Source: Owenia fusiformis
Lineage: Eukaryota; Annelida; Polychaeta; Sabellida; Oweniidae
NCBI GenBank assembly: GCA_903813345.2
Contig: CAIIXF020000009.1
Coordinates: forward strand, 14,584,347 to 14,644,346
Direction of reading: 5' to 3'
Length of the DNA stretch: 60,000 nt
The position numbers were made by a program, and so were the translations under genes. Shown here in pieces: positions 24,780 to 37,200 of the stretch; the first letter of the stretch is position 1, and each line of letters opens with the position of its first letter. The notes beneath the pieces are model-generated. The model searched no databases. It was not told the origin of the DNA and saw only the letters and a program-made list of their open reading frames with translations.

Positions 24780-25374
24780 GAATTCGCTTCTGATTTCGGA
24801 ATTCACAGATCTGATATTTATTGACTACTAAACTTTTAGTAGGTTTTCTTTAATAAGGCAATGGAGTACGTGGATGTGTGTATATCCTGCCACCCCTAAA
24901 AAATAATGGACTTGCCCACTTGGTCTCTTGGATCCACTTGTAAAATATATATAACCCCCTTGATTGACTCTATCATGTCATTGAATGAATTCAATAAAGT
25001 CCTTTAACTGACTCAAATGTGTCAAGGATTCCACTATTTAAAGGATCATCTCAATGAGATTATAAACAATTACAAAGAAGTAAAAGGATGAATCATTCAG
25101 ATGACAGTCAGTCTAATAAGTCTATATAACATTACAACAAAACCAAAACTTATCGCTAACGTGTCATGGGTTATCATGGGTAGAAAACACAAATTAAATT
25201 GATTATTCCCTCCTCACCTTTAGCCTTGTTTAAATCATACAGCAAAATGCTGCGAAATCAAATCCTTGCTGTAATGAACAGCTACTAACACTTACAGGGA
25301 ACATTTTTCTTGGCAAAAAGATGTTCACTAAACACAGGTTTTACTGTATGTCTCTTTTATTTGATTTCAGTGCA

Positions 25375-28300
25375 ATGAAATCCAATGTCAAATACCAAGC
25401 AGTTAATGAGGAGCATGGTTCATCGTTTATTAAGGATGATGGCAAATGGCGGTGGATATGGCAGGGAACTAATGCTGTCATGACTTTGTTCTTCACTCTA
25501 GCAGCATATGTAAATGTACGTATTGGCACTATCAACTTGAAGGCACCCAAAATGAGTCACAAAGGTTAAACACATAGGTTTTGATTTTGAACATCTAAGT
25601 TCAGATTTTGACCACCTATGTCTTACAATTTTTCACACTTGTTTTTTTCTCTTTGAGTTTATATCTCCCAGATTTTGCCCCAGATTCTTCTTCACAACTA
25701 CCATGCATATGCATATAAAATCCAAAACACTATGGGATGTTCTATATCAATACGGGGCCCCATTAGAGGAGGGTGCATTGGGCGGCAAGTAATATGCTCC
25801 TTTTTCCAGAGATAACTTTTGGACCCCCTCCCCCTTTTCTAGAGTTTGCCCTGGGTTTAATTATTCAATCTGATAAGACTCCTTCACAACCCTTGCCATT
25901 CTCCGATATGTAATGGCTATAATGAGGCTAAGTTCAAATTGTTACTCCATTATGTGCTCTTTTCATCAAATCATGTGACTGACAATGTGATATCACATTT
26001 TGGATATGAGTTTGATTGATTTTCTCCTCTCAGTCTGATTCAGGAAGAATTTAAAAATCCCTGTATGTAGAATACTGACATAATTGCTGCTTATGCTCCT
26101 AATATGCTCACTGGATTTGCTAAATTGTTGTAAGGCCAATGGACTTAAATTCTTTGTTTACCATCAGAGTGAATGCACATTTTGACTGCTTTCCAAAAAG
26201 CAAAAACAAACATTTTCCTGGGAATCCAGTTTGCTGCAAAAATTAGAGAATTTACTCTGAACGAAATAATGGCAGAAGTGAAATAGCAGATCTGAAGAGA
26301 AAAATCAAAAAATGTTATACTTGTATAAGTATACTGGTCAGAAAAGTTATTAATATGCATTAAAATTGCAGTTCACATTCCAATGATAATGTGAAAATGT
26401 TAATACCCATTCTCAAATTTCAGGTCAATTTTGAGGTTTGAACTTTTCAAAAAGTAACTGTCCGGTTTTGGTTAATCTCATCCACCAAAGTAATCAACAT
26501 AGTCGAAAGTATTATACTCTAAAATATCTCATGCTTCACTATCTTATTTTCTAAGATACACCATGATATATAAAGGAAGGGTAAACTGATAATTTTGCTA
26601 TATAAATCTCCGTTACTTCTGATATTATTTGCACTAATCAAAGTAACAAAAAATATGATGGAATATTTGTAACTAATTTAATTTCCTAAAAACATTACAT
26701 TACCTTAGAACAGGATAGAAACGTTTTGGATACACTACACTGTCTAACAAATGTGTGGGAATGATGTATATTACAGTCTCTGTTGTTCATTTACCATATT
26801 CTTCAATGTCACATATTAAGTTGACTCCTTGCTTTTCAAGTTATGTTTTTTAAACGAGGCTCTCAAATCTGACTTTATATTTATTATTTGACCTTCAAAA
26901 AAATATATTTTTCAATTTGCTTCAAATTAACTAATTTTTTTTCAAAATCATCTACAAGTTCTCAGAAATTCAAGTCTGACTTAAGATTGAACTCGTAATA
27001 TTGTGAGCAACTAGGCGATGACATTTTGTCTTGTTAATGCCTTGTTAGACTTAATATATTTTAATTTATTAAATAAATGGATAAAATTATGTTGTTTTGT
27101 TTGTTACAGGTGAATGATGAAGATTTCTACATTTGGGTGGTAAGTACATCATATTATGTTAATTAGCAGTTATTGGGAATGATAAGCCTGTTAGCACCAA
27201 GTGTAGCTATCTGTAGGCCATTAGTGTAGATGCGATACTTACATGCTTTAACACTATGTCCATTTCTGTAGCATAAAGATGTCATCATTAAGCTGAAATA
27301 TACTATTGTATTTCATATAAACAAATAATAGAGGATGGAATAGAACATAGCCTGTTAATATGAAGCAACCATGATGTAATTTGCAACCTACTTATGGCTC
27401 ATTGGAGGCCCCATTCTCTTATATAGCCTTATATAGGATTCTTTGGGAAAAACTGATACAACCCCTTTGCCCTTTACCCAGTCTCAGTTAATTGCCTGCT
27501 CTCCTCTTCCTTTCATTCTCATTCTTCAATCTTATTTTTGATCACAATCTCATTCTTTGCTCATTCCCCTGATCCAAATCCATTTTGAATTTCCCTTTCT
27601 AAAATCTTATTGGTTAAATCAGTCAGCTAAATACTTCAGCTGACTATGTAACAGATATATCTCTGCTCACCCTGTATCTATTCCAGCCTGTGTATTTGTT
27701 GCCAGGATTCCTGAGTCTTGCAATAGCTGTCAAGCCAGAAGTCACAGGTGAGAAATATTGAATGTGATAAATCGTTTAAAGTGATAAAATGTAAGAAGCT
27801 ATCATTATTTATTCTAAATACTTAATTTTTTGATTGGCTTATTTAAAAAACATTGACTGTTGACCTCTAACCTAAATGTGCTATTGACTGCTAAAATATG
27901 TGTAATACTGTTGACCACTACTCATTCATTTTTGGTGGCATATTAGCCATGAAAGAAGTATGTATGCTAAATAATGTCTACAGAATCTACAGGGTGAGAA
28001 ATCACAGCCTAGAATGAAGAATCTCTCCAAAAATATACAAAATCTCTACAAAATGACAGGTGTTTGTTGATGTGTGTTCCATTTTGTTCGAAGTGGTCAA
28101 AATTCAAGCAATCGTTTGACATTTAATTGCAGCAAATAGTATTTGGAAAACAGTTGCAACAGTCCACATAACACTTTGTCTGGCAGGGGGACTTTATCTT
28201 ACTATTATTGTAATTGAACTATTGACTGGTGCTATTGTCAACCCCCTGCAGCATGAGGAAGGAAGGTGGGTACTTTTTAACATTGTGCAAATCCAATTTA

Positions 28301-30331
28301 TTTAAAACTCCTTACTCAGTATGCAGTTCTGAGGGGTCATTCATCAAGCTATCGCAATCACTGCGACGTCGCAGACACTGCGACCACCGTGCGAGGTCGC
28401 AATGACTGCGACTGCGACCTATTCATTAACAAATCGCAGTCTGCGATGTCCCTGCGACCAGTCGCAGTGATTACCACGTGCACGTACTTGTACACGTGTT
28501 AGTTTTCCTTTCGAGATCCTCTTGTATCATTTCCTAAACTTTTATAATAGTTAACCTAGGCATGTGATATCGCAAAATAAGGTCCACATCATCGTATATT
28601 TGAAGAGGATCTGTACGATCTCTAAATACGCGTTCGCTACGCAGAGCTAGCATTACGGTTGAAATCAACCATCAGATGAGCCATTTTGAACGAATAAACG
28701 CTGCCAGTAGACAATTAACATGTCATGCAAGATTGACAATATGGATACTGAGTGGGTAGAGCCACGTGGGTTCAAATCACGTGTAACGCACAATCACTGC
28801 GACCGGTCGCACGGTGAAGGTACTTAAAACTACAAGCCGAAAACTAGCTGTTTTTGATAGCATCACAAACAAATTAAACATAATGCATATGTTCTGCAAT
28901 TTTAATATATTATGGATCGAATATCGAACTATACGTCCTAGAATTTCTATATAATTTCATAAAGAAATTCAATTAATTTAAGACATTTTTCTTGAACTAA
29001 AATCACTGCGACTGGGTACCACCGGTTGCTTAAATTATGGCCATTTTAGGGGTATTTCACTGCGACGTCGCAGAAAATTCTACCGATCGCAGTCGCACAA
29101 GATTGTTGAATAGGACGTAATCGCTAAAAAGGGCCCTTGCGACATCGCAGGCTTGCGACGTGCTTGCGATAGCTTGATGAATGACCCCTCTGATGGTTAG
29201 ATATAATCTTAGAAAAGGTTAAACACTGCAAGATAGAATAGCACAATTTTAAAGTTAAACTAATGCAAGTAAATAATGAAATGAACTTCAAACAGACTAG
29301 ACTTTCTAATGGTTATATACATTTCAGGCTTTTGAAGAATATGCAGTCTGTTTAGATTTGATTTGTAATTAGCTAGATCCTCTCAAGATTGAGATGGATG
29401 TTATATTCATTGTTCATCACTTGGACTCTTCTCTGTTTTACCTTGCACTTTGCTATATTTGCAGGGAGTTGGGAGGGACAGTCATCATTGTACTCTGGCT
29501 GTCACTGTGCAGATTCACTTCAATAGGAGGGTAAGAGGGGACTGTCAAACTGTTTTCTTGTTGAGAATATACTTGTTATATTTGATACAGTAAATTGTCT
29601 TATTTGCATAAAACTCTGGTCAAGAAGAAATGCTGAATTTAGAAATTGGCCGCAATTTCTCATGATAAATATGATTTTTTTCTGATAATACAAGTACTAT
29701 TTAACAGATTTGGTCCTCTTATACACCAATGCTTAATGGTGATAAGACCTCTTCTCAAGAAAGAATTTAATATAGGGCTTCATATCTATGGCATCATTGT
29801 CACACCATGGTGTAAATTTTGCCAAAAAGAGACAATACAACTACTATTTCCTGGTTATTTCTATCATGTAATGTCCAAAATGATGAGGTATTTAATAAAA
29901 TATGTTTTGTTCGGTGGGATTTGCTACTCTGTGGAGTTGCTGTTACCTAGTTCTTTTTTGATGAAGTCTCTCAGTTCAAGTTCTCAAGTTAGTAGAGTTC
30001 AATGGTCCATTGTTTCAAGAACCTGATATGACACTAATAAAAGAAGGTTACTAAATATAAGCATTTAACTCAAGTTAATGATCAACATGTTGAGAATTCG
30101 AGTGAGAATAGCTAGTAGTCTGTCAGTAAAATGTGAACAGTCTGTTGTGTACATCTCTTAATTCCCTTATTTCTACCTTCTTTTTCCAGAGGTGGAGATA
30201 ATAGTAAAGGTGCCATGAATACATTGCTTTTGATGACTGGGATTACAGCTCTCTTGCCACTGGTTGTATGGGGTCTCTGCTTTGTGGACCCCTTGCACAA
30301 ACAATTAGGACACTGCAAGGACATGTTTTAA
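25375..30331 (+). CDS. TMEM220: TMEM220, small multi-pass membrane protein
   Basis: Complete coding region of six exons: 25375-25515, 27110-27139, 27687-27747, 28133-28265, 29465-29530 and 30190-30331 (TAA). That gives 190 residues, with every junction in frame and with GT/AG borders. TMEM220 hallmarks appear in order: WRWIWQGTNAVMTLFFTLAA (first membrane segment), VNDEDFYIWV, a second segment ending VKPEVT, SIWKTVATVHI in the third, the loop LQHEEGRELGGTVIIVLWL, and a last segment ending GHCKDMF. Function in animals is poorly known; expected location is a cellular membrane. Exon 2 is only 30 nt. The start ATG is 5 bases into its exon, so there is an upstream untranslated exon. The two splice choices at the end of exon 1 differ by 9 nt; I chose the one ending at 25,515 because it restores the family spacing AAYVNVNDED. 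Confidence 0.92.
26890..27050 (+). repeat. Fragment of repeat family B
   Basis: Contains TCTACAAGTTCTCAGAAATTC, GACTTAAGATTGAACTCRTA, ATATTGTGAGCAACTAG and GTGACATTTTGTC, the same terminal stretch as 32,570-32,665. Intronic in TMEM220. Only the right-hand end of the family is represented. Confidence 0.7.
28333..29188. mobile_element. Non-autonomous TIR element, GGGGTCATTCATC family, 5-bp TSD
   Basis: Starts GGGGTCATTCATCAAGCTAT and ends with ATAGCTTGATGAATGACCCC. It is flanked by TCTGA on both sides (28,328-28,332 and 29,189-29,193). The interior is crowded near both ends with short GCGAC/GTCGC/CACTGCGAC motifs, giving many small hairpins. Lies in the TMEM220 intron between exons 4 and 5. 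No ORF. Confidence 0.85.
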
Positions 30332-31994
30332 ATACTTTTTATGTCCGCACAACCTTGGTGTCCAAGCATTCTCTACAAATCCACTTTTAAAAGTTCAGAA
30401 TTCAAAATGGCTACCATTTTATCTAAGATGTCTGAAGTTTTTGCTTTACCTAAAGGGAGAACAGGGACTCTAGAGGACATTATAAAATTCAATACCTATC
30501 AAGCCATTGATCATTCTTTAATTAAAGCGCCCGATAAAGTATAAAATGCGCATGCGTCCAGGTGTTGATAAACTATAAATAGCGAAAACCCAGGGTTTGT
30601 CACCACAAGGTAAGCCAGGACGTGTTGAGAGAACAGCTAGTGTTGATATTGAATTTATATGTAGCCAGATAAGTTTCCTTATTGAAATTACATATGGTTA
30701 TTAGCAATACTTTGTAGGTGCTAAATAATAAAATATTTAGAGTATATATGAGAGAAATTGGTCATTTCGAACCTGTTGAAAAGTTTGTGGCTCTCGGCTA
30801 CACCGGGGAATTTACTTCCATGAGTACACACATAAATGTGGGGTTCCCCAAGAGGTACGCAACAAGGTGACCTGGCATCAAATGTGCGACTAAATGCTAC
30901 TATCGAGAAGATAAAATAACGAATACGACAATAAGTTATTGCATGTGACAATTCCGAGCCTTCATCTCACTGAAGTATTTTGAAGTGAAAATAGGATTTT
31001 TGTTTTCATACATGGATTCAGATGAACGTAACTTTATTCTGACAACTAATCAAAACTGAACAAAATTGATTGTACGTAACAGACAATTTATTGTTTTACA
31101 ATGTTTTGATTGGCTAAACGAATGAAACCAACAAATTATGACATGTAAAATGACAATTTTGAAATGTAAAATTTTAAAAGTGACAAACACAACCTCCCTA
31201 TCCACTCTTTGGGAGCCCTAGTAAATTAGTAATATGTACATGCAGCAGTGGTAGTGTGCAGCTTATTATCACACTACGCTTTGTATTCTAAAGCCTGTTG
31301 TTTGTAATAACACTGTTCACTCAACGTATGTTTTGTGTGTGGGCAGTCAACGATAATCATTGTTTTATCCCGGTTATATGACCTCGGCAATTATAACAAA
31401 ACCGTACTAAACGAAAAAAACGCAAATAAGAGAAAGCTTTCACACACATATAAAAAATGAACTAGTCTAATCCGCCAGTATAAACTCTGTGCTATACGTA
31501 GCCGGGTCAGGCGCACACTTTAAACATCTTACATGTATATGTGGCATCTATTTTGTTATTGTGATATAAACTATTCCAGTAAATGTAAATATTATATACT
31601 TGAAATATATTTTTCTGAAAAATGTAATGCAATGTTTTTGTACACATATCTCCTGATAAAACTGTATCATATGGAAAAAGGAAGAGCCTGTTGAGAAATA
31701 TTAGAATATCATTCAACAATATACATTTAAGCCAAGCTGAACAAACTCAAATTTTCCTCTTGCCCCCTAATTTTATATTCCTTTCTAAAGAAAGAAAAAT
31801 AGAATGTAGAGGTGAAGATGATTCAGGACTTATATACAAAATTATGCTTCAGTTTATGTTATTGAAAGACACTCTTGAATTCAAATGAGGATGATTGTGA
31901 ACGATTTATTGGCTGAAAACTATATACCTTCTGTAAGTTAAATAAGGTGCATGGTGCTTTACCAATTCATTTTTGTCATTTAGTGCTGTTGTTT

Positions 31995-32690
31995 TTATGA
32001 TGTCACCACCAAAAAGTGGTGACATATTGTTATGGTCTCCGTTTTCTGACGGCGGTTGGCATTTGGCAGTTGGCTATCGGCGTCTGTAACAAATTCTTAC
32101 AACTTCCAGTTACTTAACAAATACTGTTTAGACTAACTTCAATTTTTTTCAAAATCATCTGCAAGTTTTCAGAAGTTCAATTCTGACTTTATATTTAAGA
32201 TTTGACCTTCAATGACCCTTTCGAGGTCAAAAAGGTCAAAAATGTATATTTGAAACTTGCTTCAAATTGACCAATTTTTTTTCAAAATCATCAACAAGTT
32301 CTCAAAAATTCAAATCCGATTATAGATTTGACCTTCAATGACACTCTAAAGGTTAAAAAGGATTTGGCCTTCAATGACCTTCTAAAGGTCAAAAATGTCT
32401 TTTTTCAGCTTGCTTCAAATTTACCAACTTTTGTTTTTCAAAACCATCTTCAAGTTCTCAGAAGTTCAAATCTGACTTAAGATTTGAGGTTTCACCTTCA
32501 ATAACCTTCTCAAGGTAAAAAGGTATTTTTTCAACTTTCAACTTGGTTCAAATTGACCAATTTATTTTTTCAAAATCATCTACAAGTTCTCAGAAATTCA
32601 AATCTGACTTAAGATTGAACTCATAATATTGTGAGCAACTAGATGGTGACATTTTGTCATGTTAATGCCTTGTATTATCATAGCAGACAT
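31995..32690 (+). repeat. Repeat family B, near-complete copy
   Basis: Opens with a perfect 9-bp-stem hairpin TGTCACCAC-CAAAAA-GTGGTGACA, then GTTATGGTCTCCGTTTTC and GGCAGTTGGCTATCGGCG. It continues as four or five degenerate units of about 90-110 bp (CAAGTTCTCAGAAGTTCAAA, TGACCTTC, AAGGTCAAAAAGGT, TTGCTTCAAATTGACC). It ends with GTGAGCAACTAGATGGTGAC and ATTTTGTCATGTTAATGCC. An inverted copy lies at 44,250-44,935 and fragments at 26,890 and 41,699. Confidence 0.8.
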
Positions 32691-33039
32691 TCAGAGGTCC
32701 AGGATGTCATTACTCTGACTAAATTGAAAAAATATCAAAGAAACTTTCATGAGTAATGGTTACAAGTTAGAAATGAATGACTCACAAATAGTTTGTGTGA
32801 CTTTTAATCATGAATTGGAAGTCATAAATATTGTACTTGTAAGTATACAGGATGGGCCAAAAAATGTCCATTTAAGTGAATGATGGAACAAGAACAAAAC
32901 TTGCATTAATTCTTAGTCATCTCAGAAAGTCTGAGACCAATCATGCCAAGAGTGAATGAGATATTACACTTTAAAATGAGCAACTTATTTTGGCCCACCC
33001 TGAATATGTTTATTCTCATGTACCCTAGACCTAGACAGT

Positions 33040-33960
33040 GTTTTTATCAGACCCTTGGGTCCCATATTGTGATCAGTTTGCTTGGCGGGCAGCGTCCCCA
33101 TAAATCTTGTCTGCAGGTTTCCAGCCAAATGGTTACAGGGATTTACTGAAATTTTCATGGATGTTTCTACGGATGAAAGTTAAGAACTGATTAGTTTTCA
33201 GGCATTCTGGGTAAATACTGAGGTGACTTTGGATTTTCCCTCCTAAAATCTTGTCTGTCTAGGGTTGTCTACAGGTTTCCAGAAAACCATTTTATGGATT
33301 CAACTGAAATTTTCAGGGATGTTTCTGCATATGAAAGTTAAGAACTGATTGCTTTTTGGGCATTCTGGGTAAATGCTGAGTGGCCATTTTGGAATTTCCA
33401 TCCTAAAATCTTGTCTGTAGGCTTGTGTACAGGTTTCCAGCCAAACCTTTTTATGGATTCATCTGAAATTTTCAGGGATGTTTCTACATATGAAACCTTA
33501 GAAGTGATTAGTTTTTGGGCATTCTGGGTAAATTTTATGGCGGCCATTTGGGATTTTCCGTCCTGAAATCTTGTCTGTAGGCTTGTGTACAGGTTTCCAG
33601 CCAAACCTTTTTATGGATTCATCTGAAATTTTCAGGGATGTTTCTACATATGAAACCTTAGAAGTGATTAGTTTTTGGGCATTCTGGGTAAATTTTATGG
33701 CGGCCATTTGGGATTTTCCGTCCTGAAATCTTGTCTGTAGAGACTTGTCTACAGGTTTCCAATCAAACCGTTTCAGGGATTCATCTGAAATTTTCAGGGA
33801 TGTTTCTATGTATGAAAGTTTTTTTGGCATTATGGGTAAATGTCAAAGCAGCCATTTTGAATTTTCCATCATTAAAATCGTGTCAGTCAAGGCTTGTCTA
33901 CAGGTTTCAATCCAAACAGTGTCTCTAAATCCTATATTCAAATGTTGTTTGGTAGGATTA
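33040..33960. repeat. Tandem repeat, period about 160 bp, 5-6 units
   Basis: Each unit has ATCTTGTCTGTAGRCTTGT, ACAGGTTTCCAGCCAAACC, TTCATCTGAAATTTTCAGGG, ATGTTTCTACATATGAAA and GGGCATTCTGGGTAAAT. Two adjacent units (caggtttcc at 33,431 and 33,591) are almost identical with a period of 160 bp; outer units are more diverged. Minus-strand ORFs of 88 and 110 codons are by-products of the repeat. Confidence 0.85.
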
Positions 33961-34291
33961 AAAACAGATCAAAAGTTCAATAACATATTTCCGTATTTTT
34001 AAGTAAAGGGAGATGAGGTAATTATATCTGTCAGAATTGATATATTTACAATTACCATGTAAGTGAATAATCATCATTGAGTACTGCTGCTATTTTCAAA
34101 TCCATACCAATAGCATTTGAATCGTCAAAGGTGAAGTATACATTTTAATCTCTTAACTATTTTGGAATTATTTTCTGAATTGTGTACATCTTCAAGCACT
34201 AATACAACTGAAGTAAGGACAATATTAATTGTGACTGTTTTAGTAACTAATGTAACATCACTTGTTTTTAGATTAAAAATCGAGGATTAAG

Positions 34292-37200
34292 ATGTTACAG
34301 TTAGTTTGCACGTTGACATTGGTGTTTGCTGCAGTAGTTATGTCTGCAGATCAAACAGGAGAAAGGTAAGATTATATTAGAAGGACCTCTGCAAAACATT
34401 TTCCAATTGCAACTAAGTGGTGATTGATTGTCAAATCAATCACAGGGTGGGACAATTAATTTTGGTAAAGCAACGGAGCATGACATTTTACAAGAAATAT
34501 CAAGAATTTTGCAAAAATGATTTGTAATAACTTTATGAAAGCTGTTTAGAAATTTTGTTTCAAGTCAGTTCTGATCCAATACAAGTTATTAAAATACATA
34601 GATATATCATTTATCTGTTATAGAATTCTGATCAAAACATTTATTATTACAAATTACAAAATATTTTAAAGATTTTTTATTGGGTAAAGCTGGTAAAGTG
34701 CAAGGGCAATTGCTGCAGCGCTTTACACAAACTTGCTAATAACTTTATGAAAGCTGTTTAGAAATTTTGTTTCAAGTCAGTTCTGATCCAATACAAGTTA
34801 TTAAAATACATAGATATATCATTTATCTGTTATAGAATTCTGATCAAAACATTTATTATTACAAATTACAAAATATTTTAAAGATTTTTTATTGGGTAAA
34901 GCTGGTAAAGTGCAAGGGCAATTGCTGCAGCGCTTTACACAAACTTGCTAATTTTTGGTCTAAAAAGACAGGTTTGTTATTGCAAGCTTTTTTAAACAGC
35001 TCTTACTTACGTTCTTATAATTATTTGACCACAAAAACAAATGCGTTTGTTTGGCCAATATGTTATCTTCAACAAGGGGCAATATATTGAAAGTAAAGTC
35101 GAACGGATTATCTCTTAAGCTGACATTAACCCACCCATTATCACCAATTTTCACCAATTAAGAGCCAATTTTCACCAAAATTGCAGCATTTTATTCCAAT
35201 TTTTACGACTAAATTGAGGTCAAATATCTGGCTTAAAACCACCATTTTTCGATATGGTTAATGTACAAAAAGATTTGGGGATATTACATAATTGATCTCC
35301 AAAAAGAAAAAAATGACATGTATTATGAGATATAATGGATTATAACAAATGGATTATGAGATCTTTTTTTTGTACATTTAACCATATCAAAAAATGATAT
35401 TTGACCTCAAATGTCCATTGTTTTCGTCCCAAGCAAGGGGAATCACTTTTCCTTTTCAGAGGTAAATCATGACTTACATGTCTAGTACATTTCAATAACG
35501 CAGATGCGAGTAGGTAGTTACCAGATTCACCACCGGGTGGCTCGTTCGGGTCAGATAGCATGACGGATATAGTAGAAGGTTCCCTTTAACTTAAATTACA
35601 TCTATTTGCGTGGTTCAATTTTCATATAACCCTTATGTATCTAATAGTTATTAAATTAAGATATGTCCAGTAAAATGTTATCTGTCAAATACAAGAAAGG
35701 ATAATTCACTTTTTGTGATTTTGTAACATGGGGTCTATGGGGAATCAACCCGAACAATAAGACACATTTTCAAAAAAAAATTAAATTTTCAAAGTTGATA
35801 AGACAATTTTCGGAACCATATTTCTAGATGTACTTTTACATGCAGTTTCAAGTATAACATCACTTTGACTGAATTTTGAATATTTAATGACGTAAATCAA
35901 GATTATTTCTTCTCCCATCTAGTCTATTTAAAAAATTGAAATAAAATGCTGCATTTTGGAGAAAATTGGCTCATAATTGTGGAAAATTGGTGATGATGGG
36001 TGGATTAATGACAGCTTAAGAGATAGTCCATTCGACTATACAGTACTTTCAATATATTGCCCCTTATTGAAGATAACATATTGGCCAAAGAATCGCATTT
36101 GTTTTTGTGGTCAAATAATTATTAGAACTTAATTAAGAGCTTAAGCAAGTGAGTAAGACCAACTGACTCAATATTAGTTACAGTACATGTTCTAAGAAAC
36201 TGAAATGCATGTTGCCCAAAAATAGCAACTTTTGATGATTGCAGTATGAAAGTACATAAGCGGCCGGGTAGGGGCATATTGGAATGTGCTAATGCTGGTG
36301 CAGATTGCTGGCCTGGAAAACGTTGCTGTGGAACTCTCTACTGCCATAGGTATTATTTCCATTGATAACATTACTGTGGAACTCTCTTCTGCCATAGGTA
36401 TTATTTCCAATAATAACATTACTGTGGAACTCTCTTCTGCCATAGCTATTATTTCCATTAATAACATTACTGTGGAACTCTCTACTGCCATAGGTATTAT
36501 TTCCATTAATAACATTACTGTGGAACTCTCTTCTGCCATAGGTATTATTTCCAATAATAACATTACTGTGGAACTCTCTTCTGCCATAGCTATTATTTCC
36601 ATTAATAACATTACTGTGGAACTCTCTACTGCCATAGGTATTATTTCCATTAATAACATTACTGTGGAACTCTCTTCTGCCATAGGTATTATTTCCATTA
36701 ATAACATTACTGTGAAACTCTCTTCTGCCATAGGTATTATTTCCATTAATAACATTACTGTGGAACTCTCTACTGCCATAGGTATTATTTCCATTATTAA
36801 CATTACTGTGGAACTCTCTACTGCCATAGGTATTATTTCCATTAATAACATTACTGTGGAACTCTCTACTGCCATAGCTATTATTTCCATTAATAACATT
36901 ACTGTGGAACTCTCTACTGCCATAGGTATTATTACCATTAATAACATTACTGTGGAACTCTCTTCTGCCATAGGTATTATTACCATTAATAACATTACTG
37001 TGGAACTCTCTTCTGCCATAGGTATTATTACCATTAATAACATTACTGTGGAACTCTCTACTGCCATAGGTATTATTACCATTAATAACATTACTGTGGA
37101 ACTCTCTACTGCCATAGGTATTATTACCATTAATAACATTACTGTGGAACTCTCTACTGCCATAGGTATTATTTCCATTAATAACATTACTGTGGAACTC

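Larger units (their letters stand above)
23241..24950. mobile_element. Fold-back element with long outer inverted arms
   Basis: The segment with AAGTGGATCCAAGAGACCAA and GTGGGCGAGTC (23,249-23,282) recurs inverted at about 24,905-24,942 (TTGGTCTCTTGGATCCACTT). The inner part includes GGGGTGGCATGATACACAC against GTGTGTATATCCTGCCACCC. Between the arms lie a near-perfect palindrome (23,378-23,911) and a pogo-like MITE (24,281-24,779), so the structure is composite. No ORF longer than about 130 codons, and those present are palindrome artefacts. Confidence 0.7.
22815..25370. other. Region between two divergent genes
   Basis: Lies between the start of the minus-strand vWA-Cache gene and the first visible exon of TMEM220, so it should hold promoters and 5' leader exons for both. 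TMEM220 coding starts 5 bases inside an exon that opens after a TTTGATTTCAG acceptor at 25,370, so an untranslated exon must lie somewhere upstream. Most of the interval is a fold-back repeat (23,241-24,950). I cannot name a TATA box or transcription start. Confidence 0.55.
30332..34291. other. Repeat-rich intergenic region
   Basis: Starts with the TMEM220 3' UTR. TATAAATAG at about 30,573-30,581 followed by a possible donor (CAAGGTAAGCC) at 30,607 could be a promoter and leader of another transcript or of an old LTR, but no coding exon is recognisable. The rest holds family B (32,000-32,690) and a 160-bp tandem repeat (33,040-33,960). No other gene is seen. Confidence 0.5.

Noticed and set aside
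24281-25349. Longer pogo-like element ending at CAGGTTTTACTG 25,336-25,347
   Set aside because: A better matched inverted end lies at 24,757-24,779, and the longer version would overlap the outer fold-back arm; kept only as an alternative.
33338-33830. Minus-strand frames of 88 and 110 codons with repeated peptide blocks
   Set aside because: They follow a 160-bp non-coding tandem repeat and change frame between units.
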